DNA of 5,279 nucleotides from FEN-727 sp036508635 (GCA_036508635.1 DATCGY010000123.1:1-5279), one strand, 5' to 3'. Counted from the stretch's first letter, positions 1-5,254 are shown. Notes: generated by a model not told the origin, from the letters alone. Made by a program: numbers and translations.

Positions 1-500
1 TCGAGCGCCTCATCGAGGCACTGGCATTGGCGAGAGACACCACCGGTACGGACCCCTTTCTCTTGATTATGGGGACTCCCGCCGAGTTCAGCCCCCCCGT
101 CGACATAAATGGCACCGCTGCGAGGTGCGGACTCTCCGAGAGGGTCAGGCACGTGGAGTACGTCACGGAGGAAGACCTGCTCCTGCTCTACAACGCTTGC
201 GGCCTGTTCGCGTATCCGTCACTCTACGAAGGGTTCGGGTTGCCGGTGATAGAAGCGATGGCGTGCGGCGCCCCTGTCGTCTGCTCCAACGTGACATCCA
301 TACCCGAGGTTGCGGGCGACGCGGCGCTTTACTTCAACCCGGAAATAACCGAAGAGATTGGCGAGGTGATTGCCTCGGCTCTCTCCGATGCATCACTGAG
401 GGACAGGCTCGGCAAGGCAGGCATCGAGCGCGCTGCGGGGTTCTCGTGGAGACGCACCGCTATTGAGACGCTCGGAGTCTTCAACAAGGTCCTGGGGTGA
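1..500 (+). CDS. GT4-family glycosyltransferase, C-terminal part (cut by left window edge)
   Basis: The reading frame is open from the window edge (first whole codon at base 3) to TGA at 498-500, so the N-terminal acceptor domain lies outside. What remains is the C-terminal, nucleotide-sugar-binding Rossmann domain of a GT-B retaining glycosyltransferase. The segment RVRHVEYVTEEDLLLLYNA is followed by YPSLYEGFGLPVIEAMACG, the GT4 EX7E motif, with its two glutamates at 228-230 and 252-254. These usually contact the donor sugar and nucleotide. The tail SNVTSIPEVAGDAALYF and a final helix match the family's normal end, so the 3' end is intact. By family it should transfer a sugar from a nucleotide donor to a lipid-linked glycan in the cytoplasm; donor and acceptor are unknown. 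A TTG at 27 is open but is only an internal codon here. It ends 7 bases before the GT2 gene, in an apparent operon. Confidence 0.93.
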   Translation, partial: ERLIEALALARDTTGTDPFLLIMGTPAEFSPPVDINGTAARCGLSERVRHVEYVTEEDLLLLYNACGLFAYPSLYEGFGLPVIEAMACGAPVVCSNVTSIPEVAGDAALYFNPEITEEIGEVIASALSDASLRDRLGKAGIERAAGFSWRRTAIETLGVFNKVLG

Positions 501-507
501 CAAAGAG

Positions 508-1497
508 ATGAAGAAACTGCCGTGGGCGGGACGCGACCCCGTGGTAAGCGCGGTGATACCGAACTGGAAGCGCAAAGACGACCTCATCGACGCACTTGAG
601 GCCATAAAGGCGCAGACGTACCCTATCTCCGAGATCATCGTCGTGGACAACAACTCCGACGACGGCACGCGAGAAACGATCGAGGAGCGCTTCCCCGAGG
701 TCAACTTCATCGTCAGCCCTCATAACATCGTCATCCAGGCGCTCAACATCGGCGCCAAGACGGCACACGGCGACATCATTCTGCACCAGGATAACGACGG
801 CGTGCTCGAGCCTGGGGCAGTTGAAAAGATGATCCAGGTTTTCGACACAGACCCCAGCATCGCGGTCGTCCACTGCAGGAACCTGTACTACGATTCCGGG
901 GAAGTGTTCGACCCGTTCCGCTGGTTCACACCCGCCGAGCACGAATCAGACGGTGTGTTCGACGTGCCGAGCTTCCACGGCAACGGCGCTCTGATAAGGC
1001 GCGACGTCCTCGAGGAAACGGAATATATCGAGCCCGAGATCTTACTGTACCAGTTCGAGCGCAACATCTCCGCCAAGGCTATCGACCTGGGCTATCGAAT
1101 TGTCTACTACCCTTCGGCGACCATCCGGCACAAGATCTCGCCCGTGAGAAACCGGGGCTGGACGCTCTACATGACCATGACCGGTGGGGTCTGGTTCCTG
1201 GCGCGTTTCTATCCTGTGGGCACCGCGCTAAAGAAAACGTTCTTCTACACGATCTTCTTTGTGCTATACACGATAAAGCACCGCACGTTCAAAGAATTCT
1301 ACAGGGGGATGGAGGACACGCTGCTCGGCCTGCCGAAGGTGTTGCGAGGCAGGAGCGTTGTCTCCCCGCGCACGGTGAAGATACTCGAGAGCAAGCCATA
1401 CGAGACGTCTCTGATAATGTACGGATCGTACGACACGGTCAGGAAGTGGCTGGCCGCGCGCGCGTCGAGGCGACGCGGCACGACGGGAAGGAGATGA
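508..1497 (+). CDS. GT2-family glycosyltransferase (rhamnosyltransferase-like)
   Basis: The protein has 329 aa from ATG 508. GGGGTGA at 494-500 supplies a ribosome site 7 bases upstream; an in-frame TTG at 463 would overlap the preceding gene and has no comparable site. The GT-A fold is visible: a nucleotide-binding start (VSAVIPNWKRKDDL, about 13-26), IIVVDNNSDDGT (43-54), a DXD-like metal/donor motif HQDNDG (93-98), and HGNGALIRRDVL (158-168), the usual acceptor-side segment. The usual ED.D motif is diverged, with E184 near the expected catalytic acid position (my alignment). After YPSATIRHKIS (201-211) come two hydrophobic stretches (about 218-237 and 243-257) that may anchor it to the membrane, as in WbbL-like enzymes, then a basic tail (318-329). 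It probably adds one sugar to an undecaprenyl-linked glycan at the cytoplasmic face. Rhamnose is a family-level guess only. Confidence 0.9.
   Translation: MKKLPWAGRDPVVSAVIPNWKRKDDLIDALEAIKAQTYPISEIIVVDNNSDDGTRETIEERFPEVNFIVSPHNIVIQALNIGAKTAHGDIILHQDNDGVLEPGAVEKMIQVFDTDPSIAVVHCRNLYYDSGEVFDPFRWFTPAEHESDGVFDVPSFHGNGALIRRDVLEETEYIEPEILLYQFERNISAKAIDLGYRIVYYPSATIRHKISPVRNRGWTLYMTMTGGVWFLARFYPVGTALKKTFFYTIFFVLYTIKHRTFKEFYRGMEDTLLGLPKVLRGRSVVSPRTVKILESKPYETSLIMYGSYDTVRKWLAARASRRRGTTGRR
1485..1493 (+). promoter_or_regulatory. Shine-Dalgarno sequence of the acetyltransferase gene
   Basis: GGGAAGGAG lies inside the last codons of the GT2 gene and ends 5 bases before ATG 1499. With only one base between the GT2 stop codon and this ATG, translation of the two genes is likely coupled. 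This fixes the acetyltransferase start. Confidence 0.8.
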
Positions 1498-1498
1498 A

Positions 1499-2116
1499 AT
1501 GGAGGAGCCGGCGGCGTCCCATTTGCTGTCAGACCTGAGACTGGCCATCAAGCGCAAGGGCATCGGCGGGTTGTCACGCGACATACTGCTGCACCCGGGA
1601 AACCAGGCAATAGCGTTTTACAGGCTCTACCGATGGTTGTACCTGCATGGCCATACGTTCCTTGCGTATCTCGGCTACCGGCTCAACTTCTTTCTCTGCG
1701 ACGTTGAGATCAACCCCGAAGCGGACATCGGTCCCGACTTTCATCTCGACCATGCGCTCGCCGTTCTGATCGGCCGGGGGACCCGCCTTGGCAGGGGTGT
1801 CCGCATATACTCGCACGTCGCGGTGGGCGCCCTCGGTGTACCCGGTACGGACCCTTTCATGGACGTCAGGGAATACGTCCAGATCTACCACGGGGCGATG
1901 GTCGGCGGCAACTGTGTCATCGGCGAGTTCGCCCAGATCGGCCTGAACGCGGTCGTTCTCGACCGGGACATCCCTCCATACGCGGTGGTGGTTGGCAACC
2001 CAGGGCTCATCGTCAAGGTCGGGGACAAGCGAGTGAATCCCAACGACTACAAGGACTACAAGTACGACCCCGCAGACTACCACGGTCCGCCATTCGACAT
2101 AAGCACGTATGAATGA
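1499..2116 (+). CDS. Left-handed beta-helix (hexapeptide) O-acetyltransferase, CysE-like
   Basis: The protein has 205 aa. The N-terminal third (about 15-68) is helical with a hydrophobic, aromatic-rich stretch (AIAFYRLYRWLYLHG, 37-51), typical of serine-acetyltransferase-like enzymes of polysaccharide clusters. Hexapeptide repeats run from about 70 to 165 and end in PPYAVVVGNPG (159-169), the usual acetyl-CoA-binding close. HLDHA (82-86) matches the LDHA of CysE, so H85 is the likely catalytic base, and E70 sits where CysE has its partner aspartate. The second CysE histidine, in RHPKI, seems replaced around FMDVREYV (120-127). That argues against a true cysteine-pathway serine acetyltransferase and for acetylation of a sugar or sugar nucleotide; this is inference from alignment by eye. 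The C-terminus (180-205) is rich in Tyr and Asp. It is the third gene of the upstream block, one base after the GT2 gene. Confidence 0.88.
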   Translation: MEEPAASHLLSDLRLAIKRKGIGGLSRDILLHPGNQAIAFYRLYRWLYLHGHTFLAYLGYRLNFFLCDVEINPEADIGPDFHLDHALAVLIGRGTRLGRGVRIYSHVAVGALGVPGTDPFMDVREYVQIYHGAMVGGNCVIGEFAQIGLNAVVLDRDIPPYAVVVGNPGLIVKVGDKRVNPNDYKDYKYDPADYHGPPFDISTYE

Positions 2117-2162
2117 GCAGGGACCTCTGGTGACAGTCCCGGCGCTCTTTGCCCATCACATG

Positions 2163-2180
2163 AATGACACTAGTGTCATT
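2163..2180. promoter_or_regulatory. Perfect 18-bp palindrome, candidate operator
   Basis: AATGACACTAGTGTCATT equals its own reverse complement over all 18 bases, with half-site TGACAC. Perfect palindromes of this length are typical sites for dimeric repressors such as TetR- or GntR-type regulators. A further lone TGACA occurs at 2131-2135. The site is 47 bases past the acetyltransferase stop codon and about 140 bases upstream of the strong promoter, so it does not overlap that promoter. As RNA it could instead fold as a 7-bp stem with a CTAG loop, but only TTTAAG follows, which is poor for a terminator. No regulator gene is in the window, so the function is inferred. Confidence 0.45.
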
Positions 2181-2321
2181 TAAGCAGTCCAACCTCAGCA
2201 TGATCTTTCACAGATATGTTGCTTGACTTGCTTTTGTGGAAAACATCCTTGCGTCCCATTATCAAAGCATTTTAGCAGATCAACCATAATGGCGGGTCAA
2301 TAAGACCAAACGGGTTATTCG

Positions 2322-2350
2322 TTGACTGGCAACACCTTCCGCGCTAGAAT
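2322..2350 (+). promoter_or_regulatory. Sigma-70-type promoter for the WbaZ-like GT4 and glycosylphosphotransferase genes
   Basis: TTGACT (2322-2327) and TAGAAT (2345-2350) each match the sigma-70 consensus at 5 of 6 positions, with the ideal 17-base spacer. Transcription would start near 2357, leaving an untranslated leader of about 120 bases before GTG 2480. A loose dyad (GTCAA at 2296-2300 with TTGAC at 2322-2326, TAA at 2301-2303 with TTA at 2315-2317) covers the -35 box and might mark a bound protein, but it is imperfect. The promoter is placed to drive the second gene block on its own. Confidence 0.7.
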
Positions 2351-2373
2351 AGCTCCACAGTTTGGGGTTACTA

Positions 2374-2502
2374 ATGGGTGCGAACTCTGGTGTCGCGCAT
2401 TTTTTATCTGGCGACGCCGGTGTCGCGCGTCTTTTATCTCGCGACGCTGGTTTCGCACTTTGTAATCTCGGGGGGAGATGTGAGGGTAGCCCTCGTACAT
2501 GA
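2374..2502 (+). CDS. Possible 42-aa leader ORF overlapping the start of the WbaZ-like gene
   Basis: The first ATG after the predicted transcription start is at 2374, six bases after a GGGG run (2364-2367). It opens 42 codons ending in TGA at 2500-2502, in a different frame from the glycosyltransferase and overlapping its first 23 bases. The tandem repeats beneath it make the peptide repetitive: GVAHFLSGDA, GVARLLSRDA, then a diverged GFALCNLGG. If translated, it could couple ribosome loading to the downstream GTG or act as a sensing leader. The ribosome site is weak, all three forward frames stay open through the repeats, and the peptide matches no family I know. It may be a chance ORF created by the repeats. 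Confidence 0.25.
   Translation: MGANSGVAHFLSGDAGVARLLSRDAGFALCNLGGRCEGSPRT
2380..2469. repeat. Three tandem ~30-base repeats, each a palindrome plus an AT-rich spacer
   Basis: Three units repeat at a 30-base period: about 2380-2410, 2411-2440 and 2441-2469. Each begins with a GC-rich dyad related to GCGACRCCGGTGTCGC, followed by about 14 bases containing TTTTATCT or a relative. The middle unit is best: GCGAC (2411-2415) pairs with GTCGC (2422-2426) plus one G-T pair around a CCGG loop. The outer copies are decayed (GCGAACTCTGGTGTCGC at 2380-2396, GCGACGCTGGTTTCGC at 2441-2456). The right arm of unit 1 (GGTGTCGC, 2389-2396) can also pair with the left arm of unit 2 (GCGACGCC, 2411-2418), and unit 2 with unit 3 likewise, so alternative RNA folds exclude one another. 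The units lie wholly between the promoter and the GTG start, so they are transcribed. Function unknown. Confidence 0.75.
2470..2477 (+). promoter_or_regulatory. Purine-rich ribosome site deciding GTG 2480
   Basis: GGGGGGAG lies directly upstream of GTG 2480, with two bases between. The spacing is short, but pairing through the first Gs gives an acceptable distance. Together with the family-typical start MRVALVHDW, it supports GTG 2480 over the in-frame GTG at 2378, which has only GGGG ten bases upstream. Confidence 0.6.
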
Positions 2503-3610
2503 CTGGCTCACTAATGTGGCCGGTGCCGAACGCGTAATCATTGCGCTTCATGAGACGTTTCCGGATGCTCCGATCTACACTTCTGTCTACGTGCCGGAGG
2601 AGTTCCCCGCGCTGGCCGATGCCGACGTGAGGACCTCCTTCCTTCAAAAGGTGCCTCTGGCCAGGAAAAAGCACCAGGCGTTCCCGATGCTTAGGACGGT
2701 AGCGTTCGAAAACTTCGACCTGTCCGAATACGACGTGGTCATCTCCAGTTGCCACGCCGAATCGAAGGGCGTGATAACGCAACCCGAGACGCTGCATATC
2801 TGCTATTGCTATACCCCGATCCGTTACTGGTGGAGCGGGTACAACGACTACCTGAACAGGCCGCTTTTTGGACCCCTCAATCCCCTGGTCAAGGTGGTCA
2901 TGCCCTTCATGGCGAGTTACCTGCGCGTTTGGGACAGGTGCGCGGCGGATCGCGTAGACGTGTTCGTCGCCACCTGTAACAACGTTGCCACCCGGATACG
3001 GAAATACTACCGCAGGGAGCCGCTGGTGCTCTACCCGCCCGTGGATACCGAGTGGATACAACCCGCACAGAGCGTAGACGACTACTTCCTTATCGTGGGA
3101 CGCCAGATACCCTACAAGCGAACGGACCTTGCTGTAAAAGCTTTCAATAAACTCGGGCTTCCGCTGAAAATAGCAGGAAACGGCACCGAAATCGAGTATT
3201 TAAAGAGCATTGCAGGACCCAATATCGAGTTCCTTGGGCGGATACCCGACAAAGAGCTCGCGGAGGTGTATTCGCGATGCCTCGGCTTCGTGTTCCCTCA
3301 GAACGAGGATTTCGGGATCACCCCGCTCGAGGCGATGGCGGCCGGCAGGCCGGTGATAGCCTACCGTGGAGGAGGGGCGCTCGAGACCGTGCTGGAAGGG
3401 CAGACCGGCACGTTCTTCGATGTCCAGGACCCGGACGCCCTCATCGAAGCGATAAAAAAGTTCAAGCCCGAGGATTTCCAGCCCGACATATTAAGAGAGC
3501 ATGCAAAGAAATTCGAAGTTAGCGCTTTCAAGCGAAACTTCGAGGAGATGGTCGCCGCGGAGTGGCGGAGATTCTGCCAGGGAGAAGGCAAGGCCAGCTT
3601 TCCCCGGTAA
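2480..3610 (+). CDS. GT4-family glycosyltransferase, WbaZ-like (mannosyltransferase-related)
   Basis: The protein has 376 aa from GTG 2480 and is complete. The start MRVALVHDWLTNVAGAERV (1-19) is the family's first GT-B strand and glycine-rich loop. The acceptor domain runs to about 195 and includes ISSCHAESKGV (89-98) and CYCYTPIRYWW (108-118), strongly typical of WbaZ-like enzymes. The donor domain begins at YFLIVGRQIPYKRTDLAV (202-219), whose R208 and K213 probably contact the donor phosphates. It includes NEDFGITPLEAMAAG (275-289), with EX7E glutamates E276 and E284. WbaZ in Salmonella is an O-antigen mannosyltransferase; a GDP-mannose donor here is only a suggestion. An in-frame GTG at 2378 would add 34 residues made of decapeptide repeats (LVSRIFYLAT, PVSRVFYLAT), which I read as leader sequence rather than protein. 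It has its own promoter and lies 30 bases before the glycosylphosphotransferase gene. Confidence 0.9.
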   Translation: MRVALVHDWLTNVAGAERVIIALHETFPDAPIYTSVYVPEEFPALADADVRTSFLQKVPLARKKHQAFPMLRTVAFENFDLSEYDVVISSCHAESKGVITQPETLHICYCYTPIRYWWSGYNDYLNRPLFGPLNPLVKVVMPFMASYLRVWDRCAADRVDVFVATCNNVATRIRKYYRREPLVLYPPVDTEWIQPAQSVDDYFLIVGRQIPYKRTDLAVKAFNKLGLPLKIAGNGTEIEYLKSIAGPNIEFLGRIPDKELAEVYSRCLGFVFPQNEDFGITPLEAMAAGRPVIAYRGGGALETVLEGQTGTFFDVQDPDALIEAIKKFKPEDFQPDILREHAKKFEVSAFKRNFEEMVAAEWRRFCQGEGKASFPR

Positions 3611-3624
3611 CCGGGGAACGGCTG
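3595..3624 (+). other. Strong hairpin across the stop codon of the WbaZ-like gene
   Basis: TTCCCCGGT (3600-3608) and ACCGGGGAA (3610-3618) are perfect reverse complements around base 3609. In RNA this gives an 8-bp GC-rich stem closed by a UAA loop, which is the stop codon itself. CAGC (3595-3598) and GCTG (3621-3624) can extend the helix across a small internal loop. No T-run follows, so it is unlikely to terminate transcription. Its position, 10 bases before the next gene's ribosome site, suits an RNA-stability or translation-tuning element within a two-gene transcript. That role is inference. Confidence 0.55.
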
Positions 3625-3628
3625 ACCT

Positions 3629-3636
3629 GGAGGTGA
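3629..3636 (+). promoter_or_regulatory. Strong Shine-Dalgarno sequence of the glycosylphosphotransferase gene
   Basis: GGAGGTGA matches the bacterial anti-Shine-Dalgarno sequence over eight bases and ends four bases before GTG 3641. It decides this start over internal ATGs at 3728 and 3755, which have no such site. Confidence 0.85.
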
Positions 3637-3640
3637 AACC

Positions 3641-5230
3641 GTGACGGTTGAACGGGAAACGAACAGACTGGCAACGCGCGCCTCGGCCGTGGGCGCAGAG
3701 GTCCAGGAAGCCCTGTTCGAAAATATCATGGACCCAGCTATCCAGCGCACGGGTATGCCCTGGCAGGCTGAAGAGATCGGTATACCGATTGCACACGTCA
3801 AGAGCAAGCAATACAGCATCATCGCCCTCAGGTTGATCGTCGACTCAATGATGTACGTCTGCGCGACGCGTGTGGCGTTCTGGATGCGCTTCGAAAGCCA
3901 GTTGATCACCAGGCACTTCCCGCCGGAGAACACGGTGCCTTACAACAACGTATTACTCGGGATGTTGGTAGGGCTTCCCTTCCTCCTTCTGTTCCTGAAG
4001 ATGTGCGGGCTCTACGAGACGCGCGCGAGGATGCGGACGCTGGACAGGCTGCCCAAGATAATAGGTGCCGTCAACGGCTTTGTCATCACGCTGTTGCTGG
4101 CCATGTTCCTGCTGAACTCTTCGAGCGGCTACCGCGGCTATATTATCTTTTTCTGGTTCGCCTGCATCGTCTTCCTGTTCTTTGGGAGGGTATTGCTGCA
4201 GACCGGCTACTCTGTGATGGGGCGGGCGGACATCCTCGAGAGAAACACGCTCCTGATAGGTGCCGGCCAGGTCGGCAAGGCGCTTGCCCTCAAGCTCGCG
4301 CAGCACCCCGAGTTCGGGCTCCGACCGATCGGCTTTGTTGACGACCACCCTCTCATTGAGCGCTTCAACGAGCCTGAGATAGTGGACCTTCGCGTGCTAG
4401 GCGGCCTCGGCGATGTCGTCCGCATCATCGATGATTTCAACGTCGAGAAGGTCATCGTCGGCTTCTCCAAGGACTCGCACGAGTCCATGCTCGAGCTGGT
4501 CACTTACTGCAACAACGCCGGCGTGGAGTGCTCGGTGCTGCCGCGCCTGTTCGAGGTCATCTCCGACGAAGTACTGGTCCGCGAGATCGGCGGCATCTCG
4601 ATGGTGCCCGTCTACAAGAAGCACATCACAGGTCTCAGGCGCGTGCTGAAGTCGATGGAGGATTACACTTTTGCGCTGTTCGGCCTGATACTGACCTGGC
4701 CGATACTGCTGGCTATCGCAATCGCCATCAAGATCGACTCGCCGGGCCCCGTCTTCTACAAGCAGACCCGGATCGGCAAAGACGGAAGGCCCTTCCAGTT
4801 CATCAAGTTCCGCTCGATGGTGGTAGGGGCCGAGCTCTTGCGCGATGAGCTCGAGAACGGCAGAGGCGATGACCTGCTCTTCAAGAGGACCGACGACCCG
4901 CGCATTACCAGGGTGGGCAGGTGGACCAGGAAGTTCTCGCTCGACGAGGCTCCACAGATCTTCAACGTGCTCAAGGGCCAGATGAGCATCGTCGGCCCGC
5001 GGCCAGGGCTCCCCGAAGAAGTGGACCATTACAAGGACTGGCAGAGGCTGAGGCTAAACGCGAAGCCAGGCATAACCGGGATATGGCAGGTGAACGGCCG
5101 CAGTGATATCCCATTCGACGAGATGGTCAAGTACGACCTCTACTACATAGAGGGCTGGTCGTTCTGGCTCGACATAAAGACTATCCTGAGGACCGTGGCG
5201 GCGGTCCTGCGTAGCAAGGGCGCGTATTGA
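3641..5230 (+). CDS. Polyprenyl (undecaprenyl-phosphate) glycosylphosphotransferase, WbaP/WcaJ-like long form
   Basis: The protein has 529 aa from GTG 3641. It transfers a hexose-1-phosphate from a UDP-sugar to undecaprenyl phosphate, the first step of repeat-unit assembly at the inner membrane. After an unusually long soluble N-terminus (1-58) come four hydrophobic segments (about 59-82, 103-122, 140-160, 166-187). A Rossmann-like domain with GAGQVG (207-212) and VIVGFSK (271-277) follows. The catalytic sugar-transferase domain starts with a membrane re-entrant segment (about 342-364), then IDSPGPVFYKQTRIGKDG (365-382) and FIKFRSMV (387-394). SLDEAPQ (433-439) carries the catalytic pair D435/E436; VGPRPGLPEE (451-460) and KPGITGIWQVNGRS (475-488) complete it. 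The end KGAY is common in this long form. The usual Ser-Pro helix break is W353-P354 here. The sugar (glucose, galactose or other) cannot be told from sequence. It is the last gene seen in the block. Confidence 0.94.
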   Translation: MTVERETNRLATRASAVGAEVQEALFENIMDPAIQRTGMPWQAEEIGIPIAHVKSKQYSIIALRLIVDSMMYVCATRVAFWMRFESQLITRHFPPENTVPYNNVLLGMLVGLPFLLLFLKMCGLYETRARMRTLDRLPKIIGAVNGFVITLLLAMFLLNSSSGYRGYIIFFWFACIVFLFFGRVLLQTGYSVMGRADILERNTLLIGAGQVGKALALKLAQHPEFGLRPIGFVDDHPLIERFNEPEIVDLRVLGGLGDVVRIIDDFNVEKVIVGFSKDSHESMLELVTYCNNAGVECSVLPRLFEVISDEVLVREIGGISMVPVYKKHITGLRRVLKSMEDYTFALFGLILTWPILLAIAIAIKIDSPGPVFYKQTRIGKDGRPFQFIKFRSMVVGAELLRDELENGRGDDLLFKRTDDPRITRVGRWTRKFSLDEAPQIFNVLKGQMSIVGPRPGLPEEVDHYKDWQRLRLNAKPGITGIWQVNGRSDIPFDEMVKYDLYYIEGWSFWLDIKTILRTVAAVLRSKGAY

Positions 5231-5254
5231 GTTGTTTTCATGCGCCGGTATACT
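5227..5254 (+). promoter_or_regulatory. Candidate promoter at the right edge
   Basis: TTGAGT (5227-5232, overlapping the glycosylphosphotransferase stop codon) and TATACT (5249-5254, 5 of 6 matches to the -10 consensus) are 16 bases apart. Transcription would begin near 5261. It would serve a gene starting beyond the window, for which AGGAGG at 5271-5276 is the likely ribosome site. The -35 match is only 4 of 6, so this is tentative. Confidence 0.35.

Larger units (their letters stand above)
2117..2479. other. Intergenic regulatory region between the two gene blocks
   Basis: This 363-base stretch separates the upstream three-gene block from the WbaZ-like gene and contains no convincing protein gene. 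It is AT-richer than its surroundings, at about 40% GC in 2181-2280. From left to right it holds a weak GGGAC/GTCCC stem (2120-2140), a perfect 18-bp palindrome (2163-2180), a plain AT-rich stretch (2181-2321) in which I see only an unpaired TTGACT (2223-2228), a strong promoter (2322-2350), and a repeat-bearing leader (2357-2479). No clear intrinsic terminator with a T-run follows the acetyltransferase stop codon. Confidence 0.75.

Noticed and set aside
42..60. Shared 13-mer CCGGTACGGACCC also at 1842-1854
   Set aside because: Both copies encode the short peptide GTDPF in unrelated proteins with no shared flanks; most likely coincidence.
463..507. Earlier TTG start for the GT2 gene
   Set aside because: It would overlap the GT4 gene by 38 bases and has no ribosome site, while ATG 508 has GGGGTGA at a good distance and begins at the normal family N-terminus.
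2038..2070. FLAG-like DYKD residues in the acetyltransferase tail as a sign of an engineered sequence
   Set aside because: The remaining tag residues are absent and the stretch is a natural Tyr/Asp-rich tail.
2120..2140. Intrinsic terminator after the acetyltransferase gene (GGGAC...GTCCC)
   Set aside because: The stem is only 5 bp with an 11-base loop and no T-run follows.
2223..2251. Second promoter using TTGACT at 2223-2228
   Set aside because: No acceptable -10 hexamer lies 15-19 bases downstream (TCCTTG at the 17-base position).
2380..2469. CRISPR array
   Set aside because: The 30-base period resembles one, but the AT-rich segments between palindromes are themselves repeats rather than unique spacers, there are only three degenerate units, and no cas genes are visible.
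2315..3061. Long antisense open frame over the leader and the WbaZ-like gene
   Set aside because: It mirrors the GC-rich codons of the sense gene, has no recognisable domain and no ribosome site; the sense frame is a clear GT4 enzyme.
4397..5029. Antisense 210-aa open frame within the glycosylphosphotransferase gene
   Set aside because: It is a shadow of the conserved sugar-transferase domain and resembles no protein family.
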